Shown here in pieces: positions 46,000 to 57,914 of a DNA stretch of 64,000 bases. The position numbers and the translations under genes are program-made. A model generated the notes under the pieces. That model was not told the DNA's origin. It did not search any database and saw only the letters and a program-made list of their open reading frames with translations. Each line of letters opens with the position of its first letter. Positions within the stretch are counted from its first letter, which is position 1. Source of the DNA: Gnetum montanum (Eukaryota > Streptophyta > Gnetopsida > Gnetales > Gnetaceae); the NCBI GenBank assembly GCA_015680685.1, contig MNCI01000071.1, forward strand, positions 250,564 through 314,563. Reading direction: 5' to 3'.

Positions 46000-48900
46000 A
46001 TGTCAAACCCTATAGGAGGAGTGAATAGGATTTCTCAATAAACATTGCGTAATCTAACTTAAATATAATAATAAATAATCTTAAAAATGTTTAAATAAAA
46101 TAAAATTATAATGCATATAATCTATGATTAATAATGAAATACAAGAAATAAATAAAATGAAAATTACATGCCAACTTTTATAGTGGTTTAGCTTGGATCT
46201 ACTTCCATTCTATAGGGCTATTCAAATCTCTTCTACTTTTGGATTCCCTTAAAATATTCAAATACTTAAAGAAAAATGATAGTTTTAAGGATTTCTAGTC
46301 TTTCTTTCATAAAAATAGGCTTTTAAAGTAAGAATCCTCAAACTAGATCTCAAAATAAGGAAAGCTGAAATGATGCTTTCGAGATCTCTCAATAAATCAA
46401 ATTGCATCTGATATAAGCACAAATTACATAAGAGATATAGAGATTTAGAACACAAGAATATAATAAAAAAAATTTAAGCTTTCTTATGCCAAAATATTTT
46501 AAAGCTTCACCACACCTTTTTTGATCTACTCTTTTACTACTGATATACCAATCTTCACCTAATGATCCATCTCCACGTATGCACTAATGGCCATGAAAGC
46601 TATGATATCTCTGGATGAATGTTCCATCATGGAAGAAAAATGGCAATATTTTCTCTTTAAAACTTTGTTTGTCTTACAAAATTTAAGTGGAATTTTGGCT
46701 TTTTATTTTTATTTTTCATTTTTTTCTTAATAGATCAACTTTGAGATCCATTTGATGAAACTTGAGTACTTGACATAGTCATCCTACTTGATCTCAGATG
46801 TCTAGAACTAGATGACATTCATTGGTTATATGTCTTTGGTTAGGTGATCTATTTATAGGTCAAGAAATCTTTAGAGTACTACTTTTTATGTTCTAAACTT
46901 TCCATTAATTCAAGTTGGTCAATCTATGAATAAGCTTGTTGACCTAAAGTTCTTGCTTTTGTACTTCACCATCTCTTAAGTAGGTCTATCTTAGGCAAGG
47001 TTATTTGACCTAACATATGTATATTTTTATTCCATTTGAAATTAGCTAGCTCTATGAAGGTCAACCTTAAGCATGGTTAGATGATCTATCATACCATTCA
47101 GTTAATCTTAGAATTATTCAATCAACCTAGGAATTACTAGTTTTGAAAATAAGCTCTTGTTAATAGTAACTTTGACCATCATGCATTTTTCATTCTAAAT
47201 ATTTAATTTGATCAAAAAGTATCTAGTTTGTTCACTATAAAATCAATAGGATTGTACCAATCCTCTAAGGTTATCATATGTTCATCTACTTATTATATAA
47301 GATAAGTATAAGACTGGCATGCTAGCTCAAGACAAATGTTAATACTTTGAAGAGGAGAAAGTTCTCAATCAAGGTATTGCTATAATGAGACAATGTTATC
47401 TCTAGAGCTAGAGTCATAAAGATCTTGAAAAAAATCCTTATTATCAATCTAAAGTTCAATCATGGAACTATCAAGGTTTGCTCTCTTCTTAGGGGAAAGG
47501 CCTTCTTTCACCATATGAGTGGCTAACTTAAATATAAAAATGGTAATCACACAATCACCTATAAAATTTTTTTTATTTGACTTAATAGACATTGAGGACT
47601 CTTTCCTTACTATAGGTTCATTTTCTTTATGATTTTTAGTGAAAAATAATAAGGTCCCCTATATCTTAATTCCTATATTTAGTGCAACCTTCTTTTTTAT
47701 TAGATGAAAAGGTATTGATGGATGAAGCCTTGCAACATGAACTTCTATACTTGTAAAAATATTTGTAACCATGAGATTGATTATTTTCTTTCATAACTAG
47801 GGTTATAGGTGGTGGGTAATATTACCTAGTTGCATACATGACTAAGGAATTATTATGCTAGGAAACATACAAAATTTATCTTTCCTTAACATTTTTTTGC
47901 CTGTTATCCTTCCTTGCGTTGTAAAAGGAAGAAAGAGTAATTGATTGACTTGTTATTATTAAGGTTATGCATTAAGAGATCTAAGCACAAGTAGATATAT
48001 TTGTCACATTAGTTTAGGATTTTGATAAGTATCTTACTAGAAACCTTAGAAATATGGCTTGGTAAAAATTATTTAATATTATTGCATTGGAATATGTTGG
48101 TTCTATGAAGTAGCACCTAAAGTATTCAAAGCTTATCATTTCTAATATTACTACATGGGTTACATATATGAATCACCTTGGTAATAAGATCTAGTTGGGT
48201 AATTCATCTTCCTTAGTTATTTTTCAATAAACTTGGGATAAAAAGACATCCCAACTCATTCCATTTCACTAATAATGTATTCCATGACTAGGCATCATTT
48301 TGAGTCATGATCTTCATCATCAAAGGATGAAGTCTCTTCTTTTACTTCATCATGCTTGGATGAAGAGACTTTGATCTTGCCCTTACTAGTATCCTTCTTC
48401 TTATAATCAAAAGTACCAACAAATTTCACTGCATAAATCAATAATCCTATCCTCGATGTCTTTGAGGGTAGTTTTCATCTTTTCATTCATCATGTTCCAT
48501 ACCTACTCTATCTTTTGGACCAGATCCATTAAGGCCTTTTCGATTCTAACTTGATCTTGCATTAGGACATCAATCACATTAGAAGATTTAGGTTCAACTT
48601 TAACATTCTTGATCTTCTTCCTTCATTGTGGATCACTATTATGTTCTTTTGCATTCTATCTCTTTTACCACTCACTCTTCAATCCTACAATAGTGCCTAG
48701 CAATACCTTAATTTAGGCCATGATATTTTTGTAAATTTGGCCCATCATGTACATGTCTACATTTTCTCTAGTCAACTAACATAGGTCCTCCAAAATGTTC
48801 ATCAATTGCTCATGTTGGAAGAAGTCATAATTTGAACATCGATGAGTAGTTTTCATATACATCTTCATGACCTCATCTAAGAATTCATGTGACCTCTACT

Positions 48901-51600
48901 TCTATGCAACTATCTTCTTTCAAATGTTTACGACATAAACATAGAACTAAAATTTGGCATAGAACACACAAATCATATCCATTTCAACACTTTTTTTATC
49001 AAGCTTAGGCTAGAAAGGTGTTATGTAAAAAAAATGATACATAGATTAAAAGATATCGCTTAAGAAAAATGTTGGATGCTAAAAAAACATATGACAAGAA
49101 ATGAAATAGGCATTTGGTACATAGGGACAAGAAAATATTGAGATAATAAAAAGAAAAACATATTTTACAATGATAATAGGCTCATGTGTATAAAACCTAA
49201 CCTATCCACTAATAAAAATAATTCAAAGTCCTATTTCTAAAGTAAAAATTAATCATAAGAAGATACTAAAAAAATAGTAGAATGAACATAAAATTATAGA
49301 AGAATTAATAAAACATTAAAAAGGAAATGGACTCTAATGATGATAAAAATAGTTGTACATAATTAAAAATAATATCCAATGCTATAAAAGAAACTCATGG
49401 AAAAGTTAGGTATACATAAAATATAGGAAAGTATAAATTCTTGCAATCAAATAAATTCACTGCATAATCCAAAACTTGCATTTGAATATTACAACTTAGA
49501 ATAAAAGCATGCAACTAATAACATAATGGTTAAACTAGAAATGCATTAAAAATAGTATTCTAAGCATTAGTTTATCTATATAACTCTTCTTCATGACAAC
49601 TAACTAAATCACCTAGAATGCATAAAAATATAAGGGAATTCAATCCTAAGGCTGAGTAGGAAAGACAAACTACAAATACTTCTTTATGGACTTTGGGTTC
49701 AGGTATCACATAGCTGGATAGCCATGCATAGGTGCTAGCTACATGTAAAAATTTAGTTACCAAACATATAAACATTCCAAACTAACATAAATAAATAAAT
49801 ACCAAATTAATTAACAAACTAAAGAAATAACCAAAAGATTCTACCATCTTTCACAAAACTCAAACAAAAGTAAAACTAAATGAATAATACCTACTAAGAA
49901 ATGTAATCTATATAAGTATCTAACTCCTCATTAACAAAGGCAACTTGATAAGAATCAGAAAAATAAATATAATACTTACCAAGAAAGATAACATAAAAAA
50001 TCATTTTACTCTTTATGATACATGTCAACTTATATAAGCACTACAAAAATGTTGAAATGCCAAAAAACTTGTATAAATATTGCTAACCAAAAGTCCAAAT
50101 ATAAATAATCAATAAATCATTCTCACACATACATATACATATGTATATATGTGTGTGTATAATACACACACACACACAACCCTGGGTGGTAGGGAAATAT
50201 ACTTAAATTTCTCAATGAAGCCAACTAAGGATCTAAGCTAAAGGATGTTACTGTAGGGATCTAAGACTACTAAAATTGAAAGTACAACTTTTAGAAGGAT
50301 GATTGACATTGTAGGAAAGACAATAAAAAAATATAAGATACTAAAGTTTATTTTAATCTTCTAAAATAATAAAACATGATTAGTTATTATTTTTAGGTAT
50401 TTAATAATTTTGGAAAGCCGTATAGACTATGTCTTTTCTATTTTCATAATTTTCCATTATCAGGATGTTATGGATCAATTTACAAAAGTTTCTTAGCTTA
50501 ACACATGATGTTTAGATGTGACATTAAATTTCATCATGACCTTATGATGGGACCATGATGAATAGTTAAGGATGTCTTTGGATCCATGTGAGTGTGTTGA
50601 ACAACTTTTTCTTCTAGGTTATCATTGTCTAGCATTATTTCAAGGATCAAAAACATTAATTATGGCTAAAAACCCTAGTTCTATGGTCTAAGAATTTGGG
50701 AGAACTGAAGTGAAGTAAAAAATTTTAGAATGGAATCAAAACATTTTTTAACATCCTATGCAAAAGAATAAACATTACAAAATGCAGAATCTTAGAAAAA
50801 TATGTATATGATAATCAAATTTGACATATAGGAATTTCATCAAACATTTGAAAAAAAATGAAATTGGCAAAACTAAATGTGCATGTAACCAAGTCTTCAA
50901 AACTTAGAAACAAGAGCAAAGTACCAAACTTTATCTACCTGATTAACAACATAGTAGCTAGAAACCTTTGCATGGTTGAGATCTTTCAAATATGATTGAA
51001 CCTTAGGAAAAACTAAAGATCAACAATAGGATCTATGAAAATCCTAAAATGAGATATGAATGAAGCTCGTACCAAGATCCTAATCATAACATAAATCTAA
51101 ATTTAGCTCCTTTTCAAATTGGTAGGGACTCCTTTACTAGTTCTATGCTCTAGATGTTGGTAATATAGATGGGTAATTTTTAATGAAAAGGTTATTGTGT
51201 CTTTATGCTCATAAGGGCATAGCATGGTTTAGCTAAATGGAAATTCTATTTAAAAAGCTAAAATTAAAAAAAATAAAACTAACATTAATTTATAAAATTA
51301 ATAAAAAATAATATACTAACATGGACCTACATCTAATGTTGGCTTAATACATACCTCCCTATCAGTTAGCTAATAGCTATGTCTATGCCCAATTTAACAA
51401 AGTCTAAGGTCCAAATATAGCTAACCAAGGTACTATTATGAGACTATCTAAAAATATAAAATAAAATAAATTATAAATGAAAAATATATTCATTTACAAA
51501 AATAAATTTACTCGCAAACATAAAGTAGTCAACACAATGGATACCACAAAGCTGATGTATTACCCCATATGCCAATTTCCTATCTAGTGCTTAATACCTA
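46000..51600. other. AT-rich repeat debris without supportable genes
   Basis: The first part (about 46000-47300) may be the LTR of the copia element, but I could not find its outer end. At 48420-48850 the minus strand has patches such as RIEKALMDLVQKIE and MNEKMKTTLKDIE that faintly recall the helical part of family 1 gag. A (TG/CA) and AT dinucleotide tract forming an imperfect palindrome lies at 50123-50179. The rest shows no structure I recognise. Confidence 0.4.
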
Positions 51601-51601
51601 T

Positions 51602-52334
51602 TGATCAGACGCAATATGCACAAGCCACGATATCGTGTTGTCCCCTACGATGTCGCGTACGCGATATCATGGTCCACCTTCAAATCTATAAATAATAGGT
51701 GGCACTCCCATTATTTCCCATCCTAGTATTAAAGTAGGGAAACTCTGGTAGATTGATCACTCCAGAGATAGAATATTTTCCATGTGCCTACAGTAGGAGT
51801 CCCCAAGTGAACGGATCTTTATTCGAGCAGCTTTGTACCTGAACGCAAGTTGTGTATGGTAATAAAGATGAGCTTTGTGGATAAACCTTGTAGTGCATAG
51901 AATAGGTTTTATTACATGTTATTTCCTACCTGTTATTTATTACCTGCAGTAGTGCGGCATGAGTACGACTTGATTATGAGCATTGACGAATCTGTATAGC
52001 TAATCAAGGAATCAGCTGCTCATCACGATTAGGTTCTCTTACCCTCAACTCCTAGAATGCGGAATGAGTATGACTTGATTACAAGCATCTAAGGATGTGT
52101 ACGACTAGTCAAGGAATCAGCTGCTCATTACGTTTAGGCTAGTTAAGTGCCTTAGTATGACCACTTCGAGCACGTGCGTTACGTGTGGTGATCCCAGTAA
52201 CAATTAGCATTTGGTAGCCACAGTTGCATAGTTCAGGGTGTGTACGGTAAGTGGGAACGGATGCTGACGCTAATTAATTTAGACTTAGTCCTTAGTTAGA
52301 TTTCGTTAGCTTTCTCAATCCTTCACCTCAATAG
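51602..52334 (+). repeat. LTR F: family 1-type LTR cut by element D
   Basis: It carries the family R signature: TATA box CTATAAATAA (about 51690), then AGTAGGAGTC, then GGATCTTTATTCGAGCA and GGTAATAAAGATG (51800-51870). U3 holds perfect palindromes CACGATATCGTG and CGCGTACGCG (51630-51660). The downstream part (GGGTGTGTACGGTAAGTGGGA, 52240-52260) matches the corresponding stretch of the E LTR. The LTR is broken at 52334 by element D and retains many CpG sites. The start at 51602 (TGATCAGAC) is a guess. Confidence 0.6.
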
Positions 52335-53577
52335 TGAAACACCACAAAATTCGGAGCTCAGTACTTATCCGACACCAAACAGGACCCCGGCACTCCAGCG
52401 TATACGCTCAACTCTCCAACGTATACGCCAAGATCACACACAGCATATACGCCCAGCATACATCGTACACTCCAGCGTATACGCCCGGCACTCCAGCGTA
52501 TACGCCCAACTCTCCAATGTATACGCCAAGATTACACACAGCGTATACACCCAGCATACAACGTACACTCCAGCGTATACGCCCAGCATACAGCGTATAC
52601 CCCAGCGTATACGCCCGGCACTCCGGCGTACACGCCCGGGTACTGCAGATGCACACGCTCGATGACAAGATCTCCAATGACAGCATGAAGATAACACCGA
52701 AGAGCAACGATTGAAGCAAGTGGACATCCTTCGGTATATAAGCCCGGTGTGTACACCCAACATTCACCAGCATATGCGCCCGGCGTATACACCCAGCGCT
52801 CAGCATCTTCACCCAGTCCACGCCTAGCATTTTCAACGTATACGCCCAGCGTATACGCCGACCTGATGTGGCGTACACGCCCAGCGTATACGCCCAGCAG
52901 TTGTAACATTCTGTATATTTGTAAAGTGTAGGCACCCGGTCAACACGCCATGTGTCTCCCATCCCGAGTCTAGCTTAACAACCTGTATAAAACCCCCATT
53001 TTTCCACTTCGTCCACGGTGGGCAAAATCCCGGAGCGCACCAGAGAACATTTACGCTGCGCAAAAAAGTAGAAAACCTTCTTACGCTGGGAATCCCTACA
53101 CGCCGTAGATCTAGTCTCTTACGCTTCACTCGCCCTACAAACCGTCCGAGTCACCTCTGTGTACGCCGGGGCTTTTCGTCCGCCTTGTGTTCCCACAACT
53201 ACGTTAGACCGGTGCACTGTACTCTGACTCTGTAATTCCATCATTTCGTTTGTTGCAAGTTCTTTTATAGTTTTACGTCAATTTGTCCCACGCCTCGTTT
53301 ACATTTTTTTGCGCCTGTGCTTCGTTTGCGTCTGTTTACCTTTCACGATGTTTTTGCTGTTTACACCTGCACACCGTTTACGCATAACCCAGCGTATAGC
53401 ATTTTGCGTACGCGCGGGGAAATCCTTGTCTGATCCGCGTGCGCACCACCCAAGGTACTCTACCTTTGCTGCATTCCAGCTTGCCCTCAGGTGAAGGTAG
53501 GGTCTTCTGTACGCATCCTGCGATCCTGCGGCCTCTGTTTTCCTTCCAGCCGGAGACCGACGATTTCAGGCGGTACA
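52335..53577 (+). repeat. Element D 5' LTR
   Basis: 1243 bp, starting TGAAACACCACAAAATTCGG and ending GCGGTACA. U3 contains the AGCGTATACGC array (52382-52910), followed by a TATA box, TGTATAAAACCC (about 52984-52995). The 3' part ends with CCTTCCAGCCGGAGACCG and CGACGATTTCAGG, matching the end of the C LTR. Little else is shared with C. Confidence 0.9.
52382..52910. repeat. U3 array of palindromic motif AGCGTATACGC(T/C)
   Basis: About 18 copies of (C)CAGCGTATACGCC(C) and close variants in about 530 bp, interrupted near 52640-52735. The core GCGTATACGC is a perfect palindrome, so the motif reads alike on both strands. It lies upstream of the LTR TATA box, where enhancer elements are expected. 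Confidence 0.9.
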
Positions 53578-53582
53578 GAAAT

Positions 53583-53601
53583 TGGCGCTAGAAGGAGGGC
53601 C
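53583..53601 (+). other. Element D primer binding site
   Basis: TGGCGCTAGAAGGAGGGCC, 5 bp after the LTR, is identical to that of element C. Confidence 0.8.
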
Positions 53602-53619
53602 TAAAACCCTTACCTGCAA

Positions 53620-54080
53620 CTCCCAGCGTATACACTGTTAAGCGTCTACGCCCCTAATTGTACGCTGCCCTAACTTTCCCAGCGTTTACGCTGTCCGGTT
53701 CTGAACCTACCTCGTAACTGCCCAGCGTCTACGCTTCACAACGTTCACGCTCTCAAATACCACCGCTTTGTTTACGCTCATCTGTTTCACGCTCTACTGA
53801 TTACGCTGACTTCTTTTACAAGCCTGTCTTTTACTGAGCCTGTTTTCACGCTTCGAACTGTACGCTTTGGACTGTTTACGCTTTGAACCGTTTACGCTAT
53901 ACTATTTTACGCTGCCTGTTTTATGCTTCCTGTCATCCTATTTACGCTTCCCCTGTTTACGCTTCCCCTGGTTACGCTTCCCTATTTCACCTCGCAACCC
54001 ATCACGCGTACACTCCCCAGTGTCTACGCTGTACACGCTGTATACGCTGCCCCTATACGCCGTCCACTAGGCGTATGCAC
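53620..54080 (+). repeat. Leader array of TTTACGCT/GTCTACGCT motifs
   Basis: About 25 short units ending in ACGCT or ACGCC, most often TTTACGCT, spaced about 10-20 bp, between primer binding site and gag. They are half-sites of the U3 palindrome AGCGTATACGCT, with a few full copies (for example CCAGCGTATACACTG near 53624). Confidence 0.75.
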
Positions 54081-54140
54081 TGCCCATTCAAGACATCAAC
54101 TTCTTATTTCTAGAATTATCCATATCTGTAACGTAGCATC

Positions 54141-57100
54141 ATGAACCCTTCAAACAACACTGCTCTTACCGCTCAGACCACCGCCATGGACACCATAGCT
54201 ATTCAACAGGCTGTTGCGCCACATCCAAGAATGTAACCCACAGCGGGGCCTCATCGATCCCTAAGGCTGCAAGGAAGAGACCTAGCCTCTCACATCATAA
54301 CCCAGGATCAGTACAACTTTATCTGTATTAAGATACAAGCGGACCTGGCTGTTGATCAAGCTGAACTAGAGGTGAAGAGGTAGTTTGAGCTGTATTACAG
54401 GGGGGGACGAGAGTTCATCCCAACCCCATACGATGTAATTCTCGTTCCTGAACAATACTCGAAACTTGTCACACAACTCCTCCTCCAAAGGAACAATTTG
54501 TTGGATTAGCCTGCACTGGAGCCCCAACCAGAGGATGAGGATGAGTTTGTCGCACAATCCGAGCAAGGGGAGTCGTTCCATACCCTAAGTCCTCAGCCAC
54601 AGGTCAACCCTTTTTTCCATCCCGGCATAGGGGAACTTATGCCCTTGCCACACCTTAGATTCATCCAGGCTCAACAGCTACCATCGGAAACAGCAGCATT
54701 GGTCCACGTCCCTCTTCCGAGCGACCCCCAACCCAATACCTTCCCACTCACACTCATCCCTACGGCCGCGGCGGGCCCATCCTCACAAGTGCTGCCACCT
54801 TTCGATAACCTGGGGGCAACACTCCCACCAAGGGTGATAGGGATGCCACACGTCATTCCGGCATCCACATCCACCCACTTCATACCACACGTCCAAGCAC
54901 ATACAACTCCCCAAACAATCGTGACCCAACAGGGAGTCCCTGCCCATAACGTGGCGGGGCAATGGCTGGCAAGGGGAGGACCGTCGTACCAAGCCCCCCA
55001 TCACTAGGTGCCACCTCACGCAATCCCACCAGCCAATGTCCCCCAAGCACAACCCCAGCTGCAGCAACAACAGCCACAACATTTTCCCTACCACGTGCCA
55101 CCCGTAGCGCTGCCCGCTATAACCTTCCCACAAACACAAGCACCCACACAGCTTTCAGCCCTTCATCCTCCTACGCAACAATCTAACTTGTACGGTATAC
55201 TGCAACCCCAAGCTGCCGTATCACCGAGTGCCCAAGACTGGGCAGATGCCAAGAAAATAATGCAAGAGCTTACTGAAGAGGTGAAACACCTCAAAATGGC
55301 CGCTGAGGGAAAGCTGAAGGTAGTGGATTTCTATAACGATGACCCTATCAGCTCCTCTGTCCCTCCTCTGACCCTGCCCAAAGGTGTCCCCCTACCAACA
55401 CTAACTAAATACAACAGGGAAACAGATCCCAAAGCCCATCTCATAACATTCAGATTAGAGTGCACGCTGCTCCAGGCTTGGCCCCACGCCATCCTTCGAG
55501 TATTCCCCATGTCCCTCGCGGGAAGGGCACTCGACTGGTACCGAGCCTTGCCCAGGAACTCTATCCTTTCTTTGGACGATCTTTTACGCCAGTTTGTGAC
55601 CCGGTTCAAGTACAACTTGAAACCCGAGGCCACGCTGGATAGCCTCATGCAGATCAAGCAAGCACCACTTGAACCGGTGCAGAAGTTTATTCAGAGATGG
55701 AGTGCGGCTCTCAATGAGCTACATGAACCGATCTCTCCAACCTATCTGCTTACAATACTGAAAGTGGTGGTCAATGATTTTTTCAAGTTCAAACTGTATT
55801 ACCTTAACGCGTGCGACCTTAATGAGGCATTTGAACAAATCAAGAACATAGAGGAGGCGGCTCAAAACAGCCACGACCCTGCATACTTGGCCTTCAAAAA
55901 CCAACACACTAAAAAGGACAAAGAGAAGGCCAAGATAACTATAGCAGCAATAGCGGGAGCACAACAAACGAACACCACACATCAACACAGACCACTCGGC
56001 CCACCCACTAACTACTATCAGCCCACTCCTACAGCAGCCCCAGAGTCATCATCACAGAACCCGAAGAACTGTACGCGTAACTTCGAGAGGAAAGAACCCT
56101 CTTAGTACACGCCTTTACCGATGAAGCCATCCCAGCTCTTTGATCAACTCTTAAAGGCTGGATTGATGCAACACAAGCAATTGTCCCNAAGCAGGACATC
56201 CAGAGGATGATTGATGATGGCAAGATCACCTTTGACGGGGCTAACCCCATCTAACCGCAAAATCAGACTATGGGGGTGTATAAAGACCCCCTGAACGCTA
56301 AAGAGGCACCGTACGTAATTACCTCAATCTATTATGATGATGACTCCAGCACACCCCGCATCAACACCATCTATCCCGAAAATAAGCAGGAAACACTTCG
56401 CAAGACGTTCGTGGTTCAGATTCCTCCCGCTGCGTCCGCACCTACATCTCAACCATCCCATGCCCCGCAGCGGCCATACGTAGTCCGAGTGCCCCCGACC
56501 GTGCCCACCCCCAACATCACGATGCACCAAAAATCATACGTGGTGCACATCCCTCCGGTCAATCCCGTAGATACGCCAACCCCTCATGCTCGGCCTACCC
56601 CTTTCATGGTTCGAGTACCACCCGCGGTTGCAACGACGGAGGTCCAACCTCCGCCAAGATCAACCCCATACGTCATCAGGATACCCGGACAGACTCCTGC
56701 CCAGTCATATCCAACCATCCACCCGCAACCCCGTCCAGCTCCATACGTCGTAAAGGTCCTAGGGCAACCCCAGGCTACGAAGCCAACTCCGCCTCTGCAT
56801 AACACATGAGAACGCCTAGCAGACAGACTTACACATGAGCGCATGGAGAGGGAACGCCAACGACTATCCATGGGCCCACCCAAACCAACTCCACTTAACT
56901 CTATGCCCATGTCATCATCCAACGGTCGACCGAACACGGATAGCAATGGTGAGTCATCTGAAACACAAGAACCATATAAAACGGCAGGTCCTAACAATAA
57001 CAACGAACCAACCAAACGCGAAATAAAACTATTGGGTCCAATGGACCCAGTCACTGCTAATAAAAACGTCCCTGATAGTAAAGATTTTGCAACAGCCCTA

Positions 57101-57496
57101 ACACAGGTTACCCATGCCCTAAAACAGAAAAACACTTCGTTAAGTTTGTATGACCTGGTACTAACATCCCAGACTCATCGGGAAGCTTTGGTACGCATGC
57201 TCATGTCAATCCCAGTCAGTGAGAACTTGCCTTCGAGCGAACCGGCCATTCATGCCATGATGTATCCATCTCATGGTACCATCCCTAAACCCTTGAGCTT
57301 CCATGATGAAAACATCAAAGTAGACAAGAAGACAGGCGAGAAAACAACAATCCCTATGTTCATAACTATACATGTAAACCAATTCAAAATACATAGGGTA
57401 CATGTAAATGATGGGGCAGCCACCAACGTCGTACCATATCCTATCATTGAACAATTGGGGCTCACCGACTTGATCAAACCCACCACAACGAAATAA
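54141..57496 (+). pseudogene. Element D gag and partial protease
   Basis: It starts MNPSNNTALTAQTTAMDT at 54141. A Pro/Gln-rich N-terminal half contains a short helix (WADAKKIMQELTEEVKHLKM). The capsid-like domain reads LTKYNRETDPKAHLITFRLE, LAGRALDWYRALPRN and KFIQRW (55410-55700). A basic linker, a long Pro-rich repeat region (VVRVPPTV, VVHIPPVN, VIRIPGQT; 56400-56770) and the helical NTSLSLYDLVL segment follow. The protease begins VHVNDGAATNVVPY (57398-57440) but stops at TAA TAA after PTTTK, without the ILGHPWL half seen in C. Single stops at 54234, 55006, 56103 and 56808 and a frame change at the N (56187) break the reading. Confidence 0.85.
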
Positions 57497-57914
57497 TAAT
57501 AAACAGCAAAAACAAAAAAAGAAGAAATTTTACAACACTCCTTGTCTAGAAAGATGTTAAACTATCGTGTTCGCGATGACATAATACTAGACATGATCAG
57601 AAATGATCAGTCAGCTACGAAATATCCACCATGACATATTACTCGTCTGCACTGGGGCCCGAAATGGCCTTAAACTATTGCAAATCATGTTTTCCTGTTT
57701 ACATATCGTTTATCATTACTTCTGTGCATCGCATTTAAATAGAAAAGCGAACCCAAAAATATTTTAGTATCATGTCGTGTGTGCAAACAACTTAAAAAAC
57801 AAAACAAAAAAATATTTTATTCATGCCACATTTTACAATCATTCCTGTGTGTTCAACATTTTTCAATTACAATTCCTGTGCCAAACAACAAAAATCACGA
57901 AAACTACAAAAACA
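57497..57914. other. Spacer downstream of gag; 3' UTR of the antisense gene
   Basis: The plus strand carries spacer motifs (AGATGTTAAACTA near 57552, GATGACATAATACTAGAC near 57575, AAATGGCCTTAAACTA near 57662). On the minus strand AATAAA at 57821-57816 lies about 95 bp past the stop of the antisense gene and could be its polyadenylation signal. Confidence 0.6.

Noticed and set aside
50123-50179. Palindromic TATA/TG/CA tract as a hairpin element or origin
   Set aside because: A simple dinucleotide microsatellite explains it.
52382-52910. CRISPR-like array of short palindromic repeats
   Set aside because: Spacing is irregular and spacers are not unique. The array lies inside an LTR U3 of a plant retrotransposon, and no cas genes exist.
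52334-52962. Overlapping ORFs on both strands with repeated YTP, VYA or RIRW peptides
   Set aside because: They are translations of the GCGTATACGC array in the LTR. The same periodic peptides appear in several frames, so they reflect the DNA repeat and not a protein.
54671-55139. Minus-strand ORFs opposite element D gag
   Set aside because: The plus-strand frame has clear gag homology with G and C. The minus ORFs have no conserved motif and arise from the high GC content.
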